A program made the translations under genes and the position numbers. A stretch of 27,500 bases of DNA, taken from contig JACVTC010000068.1 of the NCBI GenBank assembly GCA_016946835.1, positions 577,501 to 605,000 of the forward strand, written 5' to 3'. The stretch is from Neocallimastix lanati (nom. inval.). Taxonomy: Eukaryota; Neocallimastigomycota; Neocallimastigomycetes; Neocallimastigales; Neocallimastigaceae. Below, piece after piece: positions 1 to 12,015 of this stretch. Position 1 is the stretch's first letter. The number at the start of each line of letters is the position of its first letter. Below the pieces are notes generated by a model. The model had not been told where the DNA came from, did no database searches, and was given only the letters and a program-made list of their open reading frames with translations.

Positions 1-21
1 AAATAATTATTTATATCTAAT

Positions 22-56
<35 letters not shown>

Positions 57-717
57 CTTACTTATTTACTTATTTACTTATTTATTTATTTATTTATTAT
101 TTATTATTTATTTATTATTTATTATTTATTATTTATTATTTATTATTTATTTATTATTCATTATTAAATATTATTTATTATTTATTATTTATTCATTATT
201 AATTATTAAATATTATTTATTATTTATTATTTATTCATTATTAATTATTATTTATTATTTATTATGTATTATGTATTATGTATTATTTATTATTTATTAT
301 TTATTATTTATTATTTATTATTTATTATTTATTATTTATTATGTATTATGTATTATTTATTATTTATTATTTATTATTAATTATTTATTATTATTCACTT
401 ATTTAATATATGAAATTAGTTTATATATTGAATAAATACCGTTTCAATATAAAATTTGAAACATTTTTTAAATATCTAAAACTTAAATTATTAAAAAATG
501 AAAGTTTTTTAAAATATATATATTAATTGTTTTATTATAATTATATATTAAATAAAGTTATTTATTTAAACTATTATTTATTGATTATTTACTTATTTAC
601 TTATTTACTTATTTATTTATTCATTTATATAATTAAACATATATATAATATAATATTTGTCATTCAGTATTAATTACTCTTTACATTCTTAAAAATAAGA
701 TATTCTTTAAAATAAAA

Positions 718-753
<36 letters not shown>

Positions 754-937
754 TTATATAAATATAAAAAATAAAAGTTTTATATATCTTTAAAATAAAT
801 AAATAAAATATTCGTTAAAAATAAAATATTCTTTAAAATAACATATTTAATTACAACTTTTAGAAAAAAAAAAAAAAAAAAACTTCCATACTTTTTTGTT
901 TTACCACTTCAATATTTTAATTAAAATATATAAAACT
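1..937. repeat. Microsatellite desert, (ATTT)n and (ATT)n arrays
   Basis: Positions 1-400 are almost wholly imperfect ATTT and ATT repeats, with small variants such as ATGT and ATTC that keep the period. From 400 to 937 there is AT-rich DNA with an (AAT)n run near 718-752 and a poly-A run near 865-882. I see no coding potential, RNA gene or conserved motif here. Confidence 0.9.
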
Positions 938-951
938 TTTAATCTTTAGAT
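938..951 (+). repeat. Left target-site duplication of the SINE-like element
   Basis: TTTAATCTTTAGAT, identical in all 14 positions to 1344-1357. Perfect identity suggests a fairly recent insertion. Confidence 0.8.
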
Positions 952-977
952 TTTTTTTTATTTTTTTTTTATAGACT

Positions 978-1011
978 GAAGACTTTGGTCTTCCCCATAT
1001 AGTAATATGGG
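978..1011 (-). other. Paired hairpins at the 3' end of the SINE-like element
   Basis: Two perfect stem-loops lie back to back just before the A-rich tail: GAAGAC/GTCTTC with a 4-base loop (978-993) and CCCATAT/ATATGGG with a 4-base loop (994-1011). In an RNA read from the minus strand they would sit immediately 5' of the tail. Confidence 0.6.
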
Positions 1012-1294
1012 TGTATGATTAACTGCCATACCAATACGGCGTCGGCGCTCTCAACTCCCCATATGCAATAAAACTCCATATAGAATCACCCTACGCGATC
1101 CTCGAGGGAAAGCAGAGCCAACTATAGGTGGGGTCCTTGCCATCCCAGAGGAGCTGGACACTGTAAATCCTCTCAGACAAGGCTTACGCAATGGGATTCT
1201 AATAGTGTTAGAAATATAGAGAACATACCTACCTGAGTATCGTTTAACCCCTAACCTTTCACGCAAAACCCAGAGGGAAAAATCGTGAAGATTT

Positions 1295-1340
1295 GATACT
1301 TGTGGGGGTCGATCCAGAGACCTTTGGTATGATAAGCCAA
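1295..1340 (-). other. tRNA 3'-half-like head of the SINE-like element
   Basis: On the minus strand the element opens with TTGGC-TTATCAT-ACCAA, which can fold as an anticodon arm with one C-A mismatch. It is followed by the five bases AGGTC, typical of a tRNA variable loop, then TCTGG-ATCGACC-CCCAC in T-arm position. GGATCGACCCC matches the box B consensus GGTTCGANNCC except at one base. The spacing is that of a tRNA from about position 27 onward. The D arm and acceptor 5' strand are absent and the T stem is partly unpaired, so this is not a functional tRNA. The anticodon cannot be assigned safely. Confidence 0.5.
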
Positions 1341-1343
1341 CAA

Positions 1344-1357
1344 TTTAATCTTTAGAT
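1344..1357 (+). repeat. Right target-site duplication of the SINE-like element
   Basis: TTTAATCTTTAGAT, the partner of 938-951. It abuts the 5' end (minus strand) of the retroposon. Confidence 0.8.
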
Positions 1358-2429
<1,072 letters not shown>

Positions 2430-3708
2430 ATGAATTATTTAAAATTATTAATTATAAATATTATACTAATATTAAAATGTTTTTCCGTGGATATTTATAT
2501 TCAAAAAGATGGATACGATTTTTCAAATATAAAAGATACTATCATATCTTATGCATCAAAATATAATGACATTAATATTTACATAAATTATGATTATTAC
2601 ATAATAAGTATAACTAAATTAATTGAAATAACTGTTCCAGCAAATACCAATATTTCATTTATAGGAAATCCATCCAATTCAACTAAAACAATAATCGATT
2701 TTATAAAATCTCCACAAAATCTTGTAATCTCATTTGAGCAATACACCAATCAACAATTAATATTTGAAAATATTGAATTTACAAATTATTATCATGAAAG
2801 AGCTTCTGAAAAAACGAGTATAATCTATTCAATCATCAATAGTATAAAATATAATATATTAATAAGAAATTGTATCTTTAGTAATAGTAATTCAATCATA
2901 TTTAAACTCGATAGTGAAAACTTTAAATATGAGAACGAAGTAAAATATATAATCCATTTTGATAAATGCAAATTTATGTATATATCTCATGAAACTATTA
3001 ATAGCAATAATAATAATATTTAATTTCTAATATTTAATATTTATTTTTTTTTTTTTTATTTCATATAGAAATATTATAAATAATGGAGTAATTTTTATGA
3101 ATAATAAAGGGAATGATGTATTAAATAATAGTGGCATACTAATATCAAATTCTGAATTTTCAAATTGTTCAGATTTTGCCATGATGGATTATGGATACTT
3201 AAAAATTGAATATTGTATGAAAACTTAAAATGATAAAAAAAAAAATTAATAAAACATAATTATTAAAAATTATAATAAATAAATATATTAATAAAAAAAA
3301 ATTATAAACTTTAAATATAATATACAAATTATTTTAATAGGTGTCTTTACCCAGTTGACATCAAAGCTAAATGTTGCTATTTTTAATAAAATGAGATATG
3401 ATTCAGTACTAATAATTGAAAATTCAATTTTTCATGATATTAACGCCATTGATAATACAGCACCATTTATCACAACTTACGGAAATTCTATTAGGTATAA
3501 CATAAGTATTATTTTAATTAATATATATTGACACTAAAAAAATTTTTTTTTTTTCATTTTTATAATATATTAACTATATATATAATTATATTTTATTATT
3601 TATTATATAATTATTTGACATTGATTATGTTTGTATAAACTACTAACAACTCATCGAAATTACTTTATATTATCACAATTTTATATTTATAATAAATAAA
3701 ATAAAAAT

Positions 3709-3748
<40 letters not shown>

Positions 3749-4198
3749 TTTATAATGTGACAATGAAAAATGTTCATAACAAAATTGGTTATTTAATTTA
3801 CAATAATCAAAAAAAGAAAGAAATTGAAAATTTAACTTTTGATTTGTCAACTTTTGAAGGTTAAAATAATAATAATAATAATATATAATATATAATAATA
3901 CAATATAAAAAAAATTAATTAAATATATAATAAAAATTTATTAAATGAATATTAATTTAATTTTTTTTTTTTAAAAAAAAAAAAAAATTAGATATAAGTA
4001 CATTAATTACGGGTGATAATGCACATATTTATATACAAAATTCAACTTTTAATAATATTAAAAACCCAAATACTTTTGCTGCAATTACAGATTCAAAATA
4101 TAGTAAAAATTATATAACAAATTGTGAAATTAAAGATATAAAGTAATAATATTTAAATATATATATATATATATATAGTAAAATAATTATATATAAAT

Positions 4199-4229
<31 letters not shown>

Positions 4230-6411
4230 CTTGGTTTTAATATATAAAAAATAAATCATATTTAAAGATATATATAAATAAAAGTTTAAATAACTTTCAT
4301 TTGTATAATATTTTTGATAATTATGAAATTAATATGTTTGCAATTTTTACATTTTAATTATAATTATATTTATTATATATCTTTAATTAGTTTATATGGA
4401 TCATCATTATTTAATTCTCAATCTAAATTAGTAATTACAAATTCCTCAATAAAAAATGTATCAACAAATTATAAACCTATTTTTGATATAAAATATAATA
4501 ATCTTGAATTTCGAGATAGTGATATAGAAAATATAAAGTTATTTGGTGATTCTGATAAAACATTTTTCATTTCTTATGAAGGAGAAGAAAAGCAAAATAG
4601 TATTATATTTGAAAATGTTAATATTTCAAATATAAATTCAAATGGTAATGTAATTAAAATTTATGGAAATGATATTGCCATTCAATTCAAAAATACAGTT
4701 ATCAAAGATTCAATTTCTTATGGTTCTTTTCTAAATAGTGAAGCAAATAATGTAATATAAAAACTATTTCTTTATATTTATAAATATGTACATATAGACA
4801 AAAAAAAAATTTTTTTATTCTAAGAAATAATAAACTAAAATATATTATTTTATTTTATTATGATTTAAATAATTTAATATATTAGATTTCTTTTATAGCT
4901 GATAATTTAAATTTTCAAAATGTTATAAATGGCAATAAAATAGTAAATGGTGTAATAAATTTGCAAAATAATATTAATATTAAAATAGAAAATTCAATAT
5001 TTGAAAACAATGAATCTCATTCAAATGGAGGATTAATGTATATACAATAAACTTTACATATATATATATATATTACAAAATAATATAATATTTATATTTA
5101 TATATTAATAAATACATATATATAATATCTCCTAAATAATTTTAATAGATTTCTTGATGACATAAATGGATTAGAAATTTTAATTCATAATAGTAAATTT
5201 CTAAATAATTTATCATATAGTAATGGTGGAGTAATATATATTAATGATAAAAATACGATTGAAAATGAAAATGAAAATGAAAATATAAATTCTATTATAA
5301 TTCAAGATTCTTCTTTTGAAAATAATACAGCGAAATATTTTGGAGGAGTTTTATATACCAATATTAATGAATTTTATAATTTAAATATTAAAAATAATGA
5401 ATTTATTAATAATTATGCCCAAGTAGCTGGTGGTGTGTTATTTTTAAAAAATATTAATGATAATGTAAGAAAAATTGATAAGGATTTAAATTTAAATAAT
5501 AAATTTAAAGATAATATATCACTATCTCATGGAAATATAACTGCAACTCATCCTACAAATATAATATTTGCAGGAAATAAAACAGAAATAACAGAGATTT
5601 ACCCTGGAGCCTCGTTATATTTCACCATTGAATTAAAAGATGAATTGAATAATACAGTTACAGATCGAGAAAAATATTATTCTGACATAGGAATTTCAAT
5701 TGAATTAAAAGATCATCAAATGAACGAAGTTAACCCTAATGATTATTTATTTCCTAATATTGTTAGTTCTTTTATTAATGGTAATAAACACAGAAAAAAA
5801 AATGTGACATCTCTATATTAATATTTAATTTAATATAATTAATACTAAAATAATTAAATATTATTTAAATATTTTATATATATATTGTTGATTTTTTTTT
5901 TTGTTTTTTTTTTTTTTTTTTTGTTTTGTTTATTCAGGTTTAAATATTATTCAATATTTTAAGATATATTCAAAAGATATTGGAACGTTTTATTTACAAA
6001 TTACACCAAAAACAACTTCACTTGATGATTTAGCAAATTATAAACTATTATACAAATTAAATATTAAGGATTGTAATTCAGACTTAATAAAAATTACCAA
6101 TAATGAAGGCATATTCCATTGTGAAAGTCCTATATGTATGAATTGTAATACAACAGGTAATTTTGAATGTATTAAATATAAAGATGAAATAAATGATTAT
6201 AGATATAATCAATGTATTTGTAAGAAAGGTTATTATGGAGAAACATGTTCTGATATGATCTTTAATAGTAATGAGTAAAATATTGTTTCTATTTTAAATA
6301 ATTTATAGACAGTCCTATAATATTTATATATATTAAAATATGAAATTAAAATATTTATCTTTTATATTTATATTTATTATTTTAATTAATTTTATTTCTA
6401 TATTAATTTGA

Positions 6412-6445
<34 letters not shown>

Positions 6446-8067
6446 TATATACTTTTTTATTATATATATTATATATTTTTATATAATTCTCATGTTTTAT
6501 GTATATATATTTATATATATATATAATATAATATTAATCATAAATTTTTCTATGATAAAATTTTTTTGAAGAGAAAACAAAAGTTTACTTTCTACTTTAA
6601 CTTATTCGTTAGAATTAATAATTATTTCAGTTACTATATATATATTATTAAATTATCATAAAAATGTAATTAAAGATTCTGGTTTATATTCTTACATATT
6701 AATTTCAATTGGTTTTATTTTAAAAAGTAAAAGTAATTATTTTATATATGATGAGGAAATAAAAAATTGTTATTTATACACTTTTTTTTCATCGATGGGA
6801 TTTATTATTATTTATATTACATTCACAATAAAAATTATTATTTCTTCTACCTTCGCATTAAAATTTAATAATTGTAGAAAAGATATAATATTAATGAGTT
6901 ATATTTTTTCCTATCCGTTGTTAAAAAGAATGTTTATACCCAACAAAGAATCAAAATATAGCAATGTTTATTCATCTCCATCAAAAAAAGATAACCAAGA
7001 AGAAAGTAAAAACTATTTTGAACAAATTCATTCTAAAGTAAGTATAAAGTATGATTCATATTCTGTTAAGTACGAACCAATGTCATATACTCCAAAAACT
7101 GAAATAAAATCACACAAAGCAAGTATAAATTCTACACATTCAAATGATAATAAAACTGAACTACAAAGTATGGATAATAGAACAGAAATAAATTCTTCAT
7201 CATCATTATATTCTCCTACGCAAAAAATATTAACTATAGAACAACGATTTGAATTAATTATAATGATGGCTTACGTAGAAATGTTTATCACCATATTACT
7301 ATCCATAGTAGTTTTTGTATTTAATATAATTAATATTATCATAAATAGGAATTCCGAATTAAGTTTTGTTCAAGTAAAAAATAATAATTTTTCACACATA
7401 TGTCCATATAAAAAAATAAACACCATCCTCTACGTTATAGAATCTATATTATTATTTTTTAACATATTAAATATTAAACTTATGTTTGAAGGAAGATACA
7501 TATTTAAAGAGTCTAGAGTGATATGTTTAATTTCACTTTTATGGGCATTCATGGATCCTGGATTTAATGTAAATACTAATTAAAAAAAAAAAAAAATTAA
7601 TTAATTAATTTATATTATTTATTTATTATGTAATATTTTTACAAATTTAAAATGATTATTAATTATTATTAATTATTATATATATATATATACATATATA
7701 TAATTTTATAAAGATTATTATAAATAGTTTATTAACCAATGATTATGTAACTATTCAAAATTCAAGATTTTTTGGAAATTTTATTAGTTGTTCTATTGTA
7801 TTTTCAGTCTACTATATATATACAATATTTCTAATGTGTAGGAAAGATAATATATGTAAATGGAGTTATTTCATAAGTATCCCAAAACCAAAATGTTTAA
7901 TTCATAGTTCATATACGTGTAACTGTGCTGCAAGAAAAGTTGAAATTTATAATGAAGATGAAATTCAAAGTATAGATGAATATATTGCATTTTATAATGA
8001 ATATTTTTCATTTAAACAAATTATTTCAAATGTTGTGAAAATCATTTTTTCAAAGTTTAAATTATGA
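2430..8067 (+). CDS. Beta-helix/EGF-like class C-type 7TM receptor, gene A
   Basis: Eleven exons, inferred by matching this locus to its paralogue at 14432-20861: 2430-2977, 3069-3214, 3341-3494, 3747-3859, 3992-4142, 4391-4751, 4886-5037, 5149-5780, 5938-6274, 6572 (or 6584)-7568 and 7714-8067. The join is open throughout and gives about 1,310-1,314 residues. Residues 1-19 form a signal peptide. About 25-640 form a right-handed beta-helix with some twelve coils of type I.I.NS.F.NN, ending in Pmp-like coils (NNTAKYFGGV, NNYAQVAGGV). Next come ISLSHGNITATHP (about 664-676), a beta domain with PGASLYF and DREKYYS, and an EGF-like cysteine cluster (about 814-856). Seven hydrophobic helices run from about 875 to 1240. 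A Cys at the start of TM3 and one before TM5 (HICP) fit the class C disulfide. The loop between TM3 and TM4 is about 130 residues. The cytoplasmic tail carries CLIHSSYTCNC. It is probably a plasma-membrane receptor or adhesion sensor; ligand and signalling partner are unknown. Splice sites are inferred, and the exon 10 acceptor has two workable positions. Confidence 0.85.
5258..5285 (+). repeat. Coding hexamer repeat (GAAAAT)n in gene A exon 8
   Basis: Successive GAA AAT codons encode an Asn-Glu repeat in a loop between two beta-helix coils. Gene B has a non-repetitive acidic stretch at the same place, so the expansion is specific to this copy and lies in a length-tolerant turn. Confidence 0.75.
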
Positions 8068-8104
8068 TAAAAAGAAAAAGTTATCTTTAATTTAAACGAA
8101 ATAT

Positions 8105-8160
<56 letters not shown>

Positions 8161-8239
8161 AATATAGAAAAAAAAATAAGTTTGTATAAGTAATATATTA
8201 AATCCTTAATTTAAAAAACATATATATAAAAAGTACAAT
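8068..8239. other. 3' flank of gene A with a long poly-A tract
   Basis: Short AT-rich downstream region with an uninterrupted A run of about 50 bases (about 8107-8156). No gene is visible. Confidence 0.8.
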
Positions 8240-8573
8240 AATAATAATAATATTATTATTATTATATTTTAATTAGTTTAATTAAATTAATTATATATAT
8301 ATTTTTTTTTTGTTTATTCTTTTTTTTTTTTATCTTTTTTTATTTTTTTTTTTTTTTTTTATAAAAAAAAAAAACACTAATAACTAATAATAATAATATT
8401 ATTATTATTAGTTATGTTATATATAACACTTAAAATCATAAATGATATTTATATATTATTATTATTATATTTTAATTAGTTTAATTAGTTATTTTTTTTT
8501 TTTTATTTGCTTATTTTTTTTTTTTTTTTATTTTTTTTATTTAAAATAAAAACACTAATAATCATAATAATGA

Positions 8574-8642
<69 letters not shown>

Positions 8643-8690
8643 TTTATGTTAAATATAACACTTAAAATCATAAATGATATTTATATTTTA
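8240..8690. repeat. Tandem duplication of about 200 bp containing an LTR end
   Basis: The same order of blocks occurs twice: an ATT run, TATTTTAATTAGTTTAATT (near 8262 and 8462), a T-rich stretch, AAAACACTAATAA, an AAT/ATT run, then ATAACACTTAAAATCATAAA followed by TGATATTTATAT (near 8424 and 8655). The last block matches the terminal part of the copia-type LTR at 12031-12182. The two units differ mainly in homopolymer and ATT length. Confidence 0.7.
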
Positions 8691-8761
8691 TTATGTGTTT
8701 ATTTATTTTATGGCTTTTACATTAAGAAAAATATTATTCATTTAAAAATATGTCATTACAT
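8649..8761 (-). repeat. 3' LTR remnant, truncated
   Basis: About 110 bp align along their length with 12031-12146, sharing blocks such as ACACTTAAAATCA, GCTTTTACATTAAGAAA and TCATTACAT. On the minus strand it lacks the outer 5' part seen in the other LTR and joins directly onto reverse-transcriptase codons at 8757-8762. Confidence 0.7.
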
Positions 8762-9060
8762 AAAGTGTTAGTAATAAACATAATTTATTGTTTTTATATT
8801 TATCGAATAAACAATTATCTGTATCATATTTAATTAATACAATTTTCATAAGAAAACCTGATATTTCGTTAAGAAAAAAACCATTGTTTTCCAGTTTGTT
8901 TGAGTCCATAGAGAGTCTTTTGTAATAATTCCAAATTTTTCCACAATTGAAGTATTTATCACCAATTGTAATTTGAAACATAAATTTTCTCATCTAAATT
9001 AGCATTTAAGTATACAACTTTAATATTGATTTGTCTTAAATCCCATTTATATATTGATGT
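8757..9060 (-). pseudogene. Ty1/copia reverse transcriptase fragment (RVT_2-like)
   Basis: One minus-strand frame (about 8959-9060) reads QINIKVVYLNANLDEKIYV, which matches the copia RT block of type 'qmDVktAyLNgeLkEeiYm'. After a frameshift the next frame (8757-8993) gives a W..Y.KRL...LENNGFF segment and then DTDNCLFDKYKNNKLCLLL and TLYV. This corresponds to the block that normally runs into the catalytic YVDD. The two aspartates are absent because the sequence switches to LTR DNA at that point. The enzyme cannot be functional. Confidence 0.75.
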
Positions 9061-9177
9061 AATGCTAATGTACACTTGTTGGTTGTTGAAAGGTTTTTTT
9101 TTCTTATTATTATTCCTTTTTTCCTTAATATTGATATTTTCTATGAATTTTTGAAGATTTTGATTGTAATAACAAAC

Positions 9178-9356
9178 TAAATCTAGCATGCCATAATTTT
9201 AGCTCAATATTATTAACATTATAATCAATATCTTTCATTGGGATTGTATTTAAAATAAACAGATTTTTCATCATTTTTTATAGATGGTAGTAATTGGTTT
9301 ATTATTAAATAATTAAATATTTGGAGTCTTTCTTTATTGTTGCACATTTTCCATTA
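9178..9356 (-). pseudogene. gag-pre-integrase domain remnant
   Basis: The minus strand contains NGKCATIKK (near 9330-9356) and, about 110 bases on, NNIELKLWHARFSLL (9178-9215). The LWHARLGH motif is diagnostic of the gag-pre-integrase region of Ty1/copia polyproteins. Here the GH is changed and the frame is interrupted. RT-like sequence follows almost at once, so the integrase core has been deleted. Confidence 0.65.
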
Positions 9357-10618
9357 CTAATTTAAAGTCCTGTTTACATAGGTAATGAGTGGAAAATAAA
9401 TTATTTTGTATGTTTGGAACATTACACATTTCTCCAATAGAATGTCAATTTTTTTTTTTTTTTTTTTTTTTTGGTGGTTTTGGTTTTTAGCTAATTGATA
9501 TTCGTTATGAAAAGCTAAAATTTCCAATTAAGATTACTTGGTAAACACAGCACGTATAATTATAATCTTTAATTTAAAGGTTAGATAAAAAATAATTAAT
9601 TTAAATATTTTTCCTATAAATTTTTATAAGTCTTTTTAAAAATTTTATTATAATGTTAAAATGTTATTAAACTAATGATTATTATTTATTAATATGTACG
9701 AAACACAAAAACGTTTTATAAGAATAATTTAATATTTACTAAAAAGAAATCTTTCTAATTCATTTTATTAGAATATAAATTTTTATTTATTAATTATTAA
9801 AGATTATAAAATTGAATAGATAATAAATTAATGTATAATTTAATAATCTTACAAAGTATTTTAATTATTAGAAAAATTTTTTAAAAGTATTTATATCTTC
9901 CATTAAATATAATATCTTATAATAATTACTAACAATTATATTTTTATAATAATTTTTATATTTAAGAATATCATAAATTAGTCTTTTGATAGTCTTAAGA
10001 TATTTTTTAAAAATATAATAATAATTAATTATTTAATTTTGAGTCATAAAAATTATTAATTAATTGCATCTGTTGTTTAATAGAAAATCTGTGTTTATTT
10101 TCAATTGGTCATTATTTCTTTAATATCAAAGTTAGAAATATGATTTTAATACCACTGTATAGTTTATTCAGTATACTTTCAGAAATTAAACATATAGAAT
10201 TGCTCTAGCCTTTCATATAAGGAAGATATAAGGAATATTTTTTTTTTTTTTTTTTTTTTTTTTTGAATTTAAAGTTGCAGTCGATTTTTTAATTAATAAT
10301 TTTAGTATTGTTTATAATTGAATTTTTTATTAATTATTTTTGTCATGGGCTACATGACGCCGAGAAATAATTAATATATTTGATTGAGTAAATATTATTA
10401 TTATTCTGAAGTGCTATTTTGTAAAGTAATATCAGATGATTGAAAAATAAATTGCGATCACCTTATTTGACATAAAAAAGTTATTATTTTTATATAATCC
10501 TTTGTACAAACCCTTTTTTTTTTTCGTAAATTCTATAGAGGTATCCTTTTAGATATGTAATCTCTCTATTAATAACTTCTTCAATGTTTTAATAGTTTGT
10601 CTTTAAATTTTTGAATAA

Positions 10619-10649
10619 GTAGATTCCTGTTCCACAATCAATGATCCTT
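10619..10649 (-). pseudogene. Possible copia protease active-site remnant
   Basis: The minus strand reads RIIDCGTGIY, comparable to the W(I/L)(I/L)DSGA active-site box of retrotransposon aspartic proteases, with the Ser changed to Cys. It lies between the zinc knuckle and the gag-pre-integrase segment, as expected. An acidic stretch YEEQNNSDSDSNPSF sits just upstream (about 10800-10840). The call rests on position plus one short motif. Confidence 0.4.
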
Positions 10650-11003
10650 GACTCTTTGTTTTTATCTTCCTTATCATTATTTTTTCCCTTTTAAGATTTC
10701 GGTCTTTCCTTTATTTACCTTTACGTTCCTAGGAGTTATTAAATTATTTATTATAATTGTCTTCTATAATATTAGTTGTTATATTGAAACAGAAGTCGAA
10801 TGATGGATTTGAATCTGAATCTGAATTATTTTGTTCTTCATAATTAACATTATAAAATTTGAAGTTTCTATTATTACCTTTCCTACTTAAAGATGCTTTT
10901 TTTTTTAATTTTTATTTTTATTTCTTAATTTATTATTATTATTTTTTTTCTTTTCTTTTCTTCCTTTGAGTTATTATTTAAGGAATTTGATGGGTCACAA
11001 AAA

Positions 11004-11048
11004 ACAATTATCAGTAGTACGCCCATTTTTATGGCAATAGTGGAGGTA
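11004..11048 (-). pseudogene. gag CCHC zinc-knuckle remnant
   Basis: The minus strand encodes LHYCHKNGRTTDNC, with the exact C-x2-C-x4-H-x4-C spacing of retrotransposon Gag knuckles. The second and third cysteines are kept; the first Cys is Leu and the His is Arg (CGT from CAT by one transition). Plus-strand open frames at 11053-11259 and 11491-11742 are antisense to this gag region and are not genes. Confidence 0.6.
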
Positions 11049-12015
11049 TTCGTTGGAATTTTGTTTCTTTATTGAAATTATATGGAAATTCCCCATTTCG
11101 GACTCTATTAATTTGATTCTTAGTATTGATATACTACTATTGATTTCTACTCTTTTGATACTTTTGCTTTTCCATATGATAGTTCATAGTTTTGTTATGT
11201 CTTCTTCTAAATCCCTAAATGTCTTTTCAACATATCGAAATATAAATATAAATAGGTAATTCCGACCTTTATTTAATTCCCCCCAAAAAAAAAATAAAAT
11301 AAAATAAAATAAAAAATAAAATAAAATATAAAACTTTTGTTTCTTCACTCAATTCTGATGTATTTTGTAATTTTGACCTCATTGTTATATTCTGATAATA
11401 ACGAGTTAAGATTATCTAAATAGAACTTAAAGATGTCGTTTTTTAATTCCTAAATTTCTTTAATTTTCATTTCAATTTCAAATAGTCTGTATGTTTCTGA
11501 AAATCTTTCTTTTAATTCCTTTTATCATTAAACATATACTTTTGCAATTATTTAATAGACTTTTTTTTTTTGTATATTCGTCGAGGCTGACGGTACTATC
11601 ATATTTTATGTGTTTTTTTATTGGTGTTTATATCTTTCATATTTTTATGATATATAATCACCTAATTCTTCAGAATCAAGGAACATTTTCAAATCTGAAT
11701 ATCATTTATGAAAGTTTTTCATTTGAAATTCTAAAATTTTGAATATGAAACCTATTAATTATTAATTATATTTGTTTATTAATATTTGGAGGTTCTACTT
11801 CAAAGGAGTATTATTCTTATTCATTGTCTCAATCTTGATATATTTGTTATATTTATTGAAATTCTTTAAGAACTTCCTGTCGTTGTTGAATTTTCTGATG
11901 TAATCATTTTAATAGGACTGTTAATATTTCTTTATTTTTAATATTTAATGAATTTTTACTATTTAATATATTGAATTTTGATATTAACAATTGCAATGGA
12001 TGGCTGAGTCAATGA

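Larger units (their letters stand above)
952..1343 (-). mobile_element. SINE-like non-autonomous retroposon with perfect TSD
   Basis: This roughly 390-bp island has far higher GC content than anything around it. It is bounded on both sides by the same 14 bases, TTTAATCTTTAGAT (938-951 and 1344-1357). Read on the minus strand, its far end is an A-rich tail (about 952-972), so it has the three marks of target-primed retroposition: discrete body, A-rich tail and target-site duplication. The 5' end on the minus strand resembles the 3' half of a tRNA. The body has no convincing reading frame; the 71-residue frame on the minus strand is probably chance. A LINE must have supplied the machinery, but the tail does not resemble the 3' end of the LINE at 23977-26070. 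A retroposed copy of another small RNA is the alternative. Confidence 0.75.

Noticed and set aside
1051-1266. 71-residue minus-strand open frame in the GC-rich island
   Set aside because: It sits within the SINE-like body, shows no protein-like pattern I recognise, and higher GC in a short island makes chance frames likely.
1295-1340. A functional tRNA gene
   Set aside because: The D arm and acceptor 5' strand are missing and the T stem is mismatched.
3665-3850. Minus-strand frame opposite gene A
   Set aside because: Its core is antisense of a poly-A intron tract and exon 4; the plus strand matches the paralogue.
6275-6571. Reading gene A as two genes, ectodomain and 7TM protein, split at this intron
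   Set aside because: The paralogue keeps the same phase-2 junction at the same protein position, and no signal peptide or promoter precedes the 7TM exons in either copy.
11053-11742. Hydrophobic plus-strand frames in the intergenic region
   Set aside because: They are antisense to the decayed copia gag region; poly-A-rich minus-strand coding gives Phe/Leu/Ile-rich shadows.
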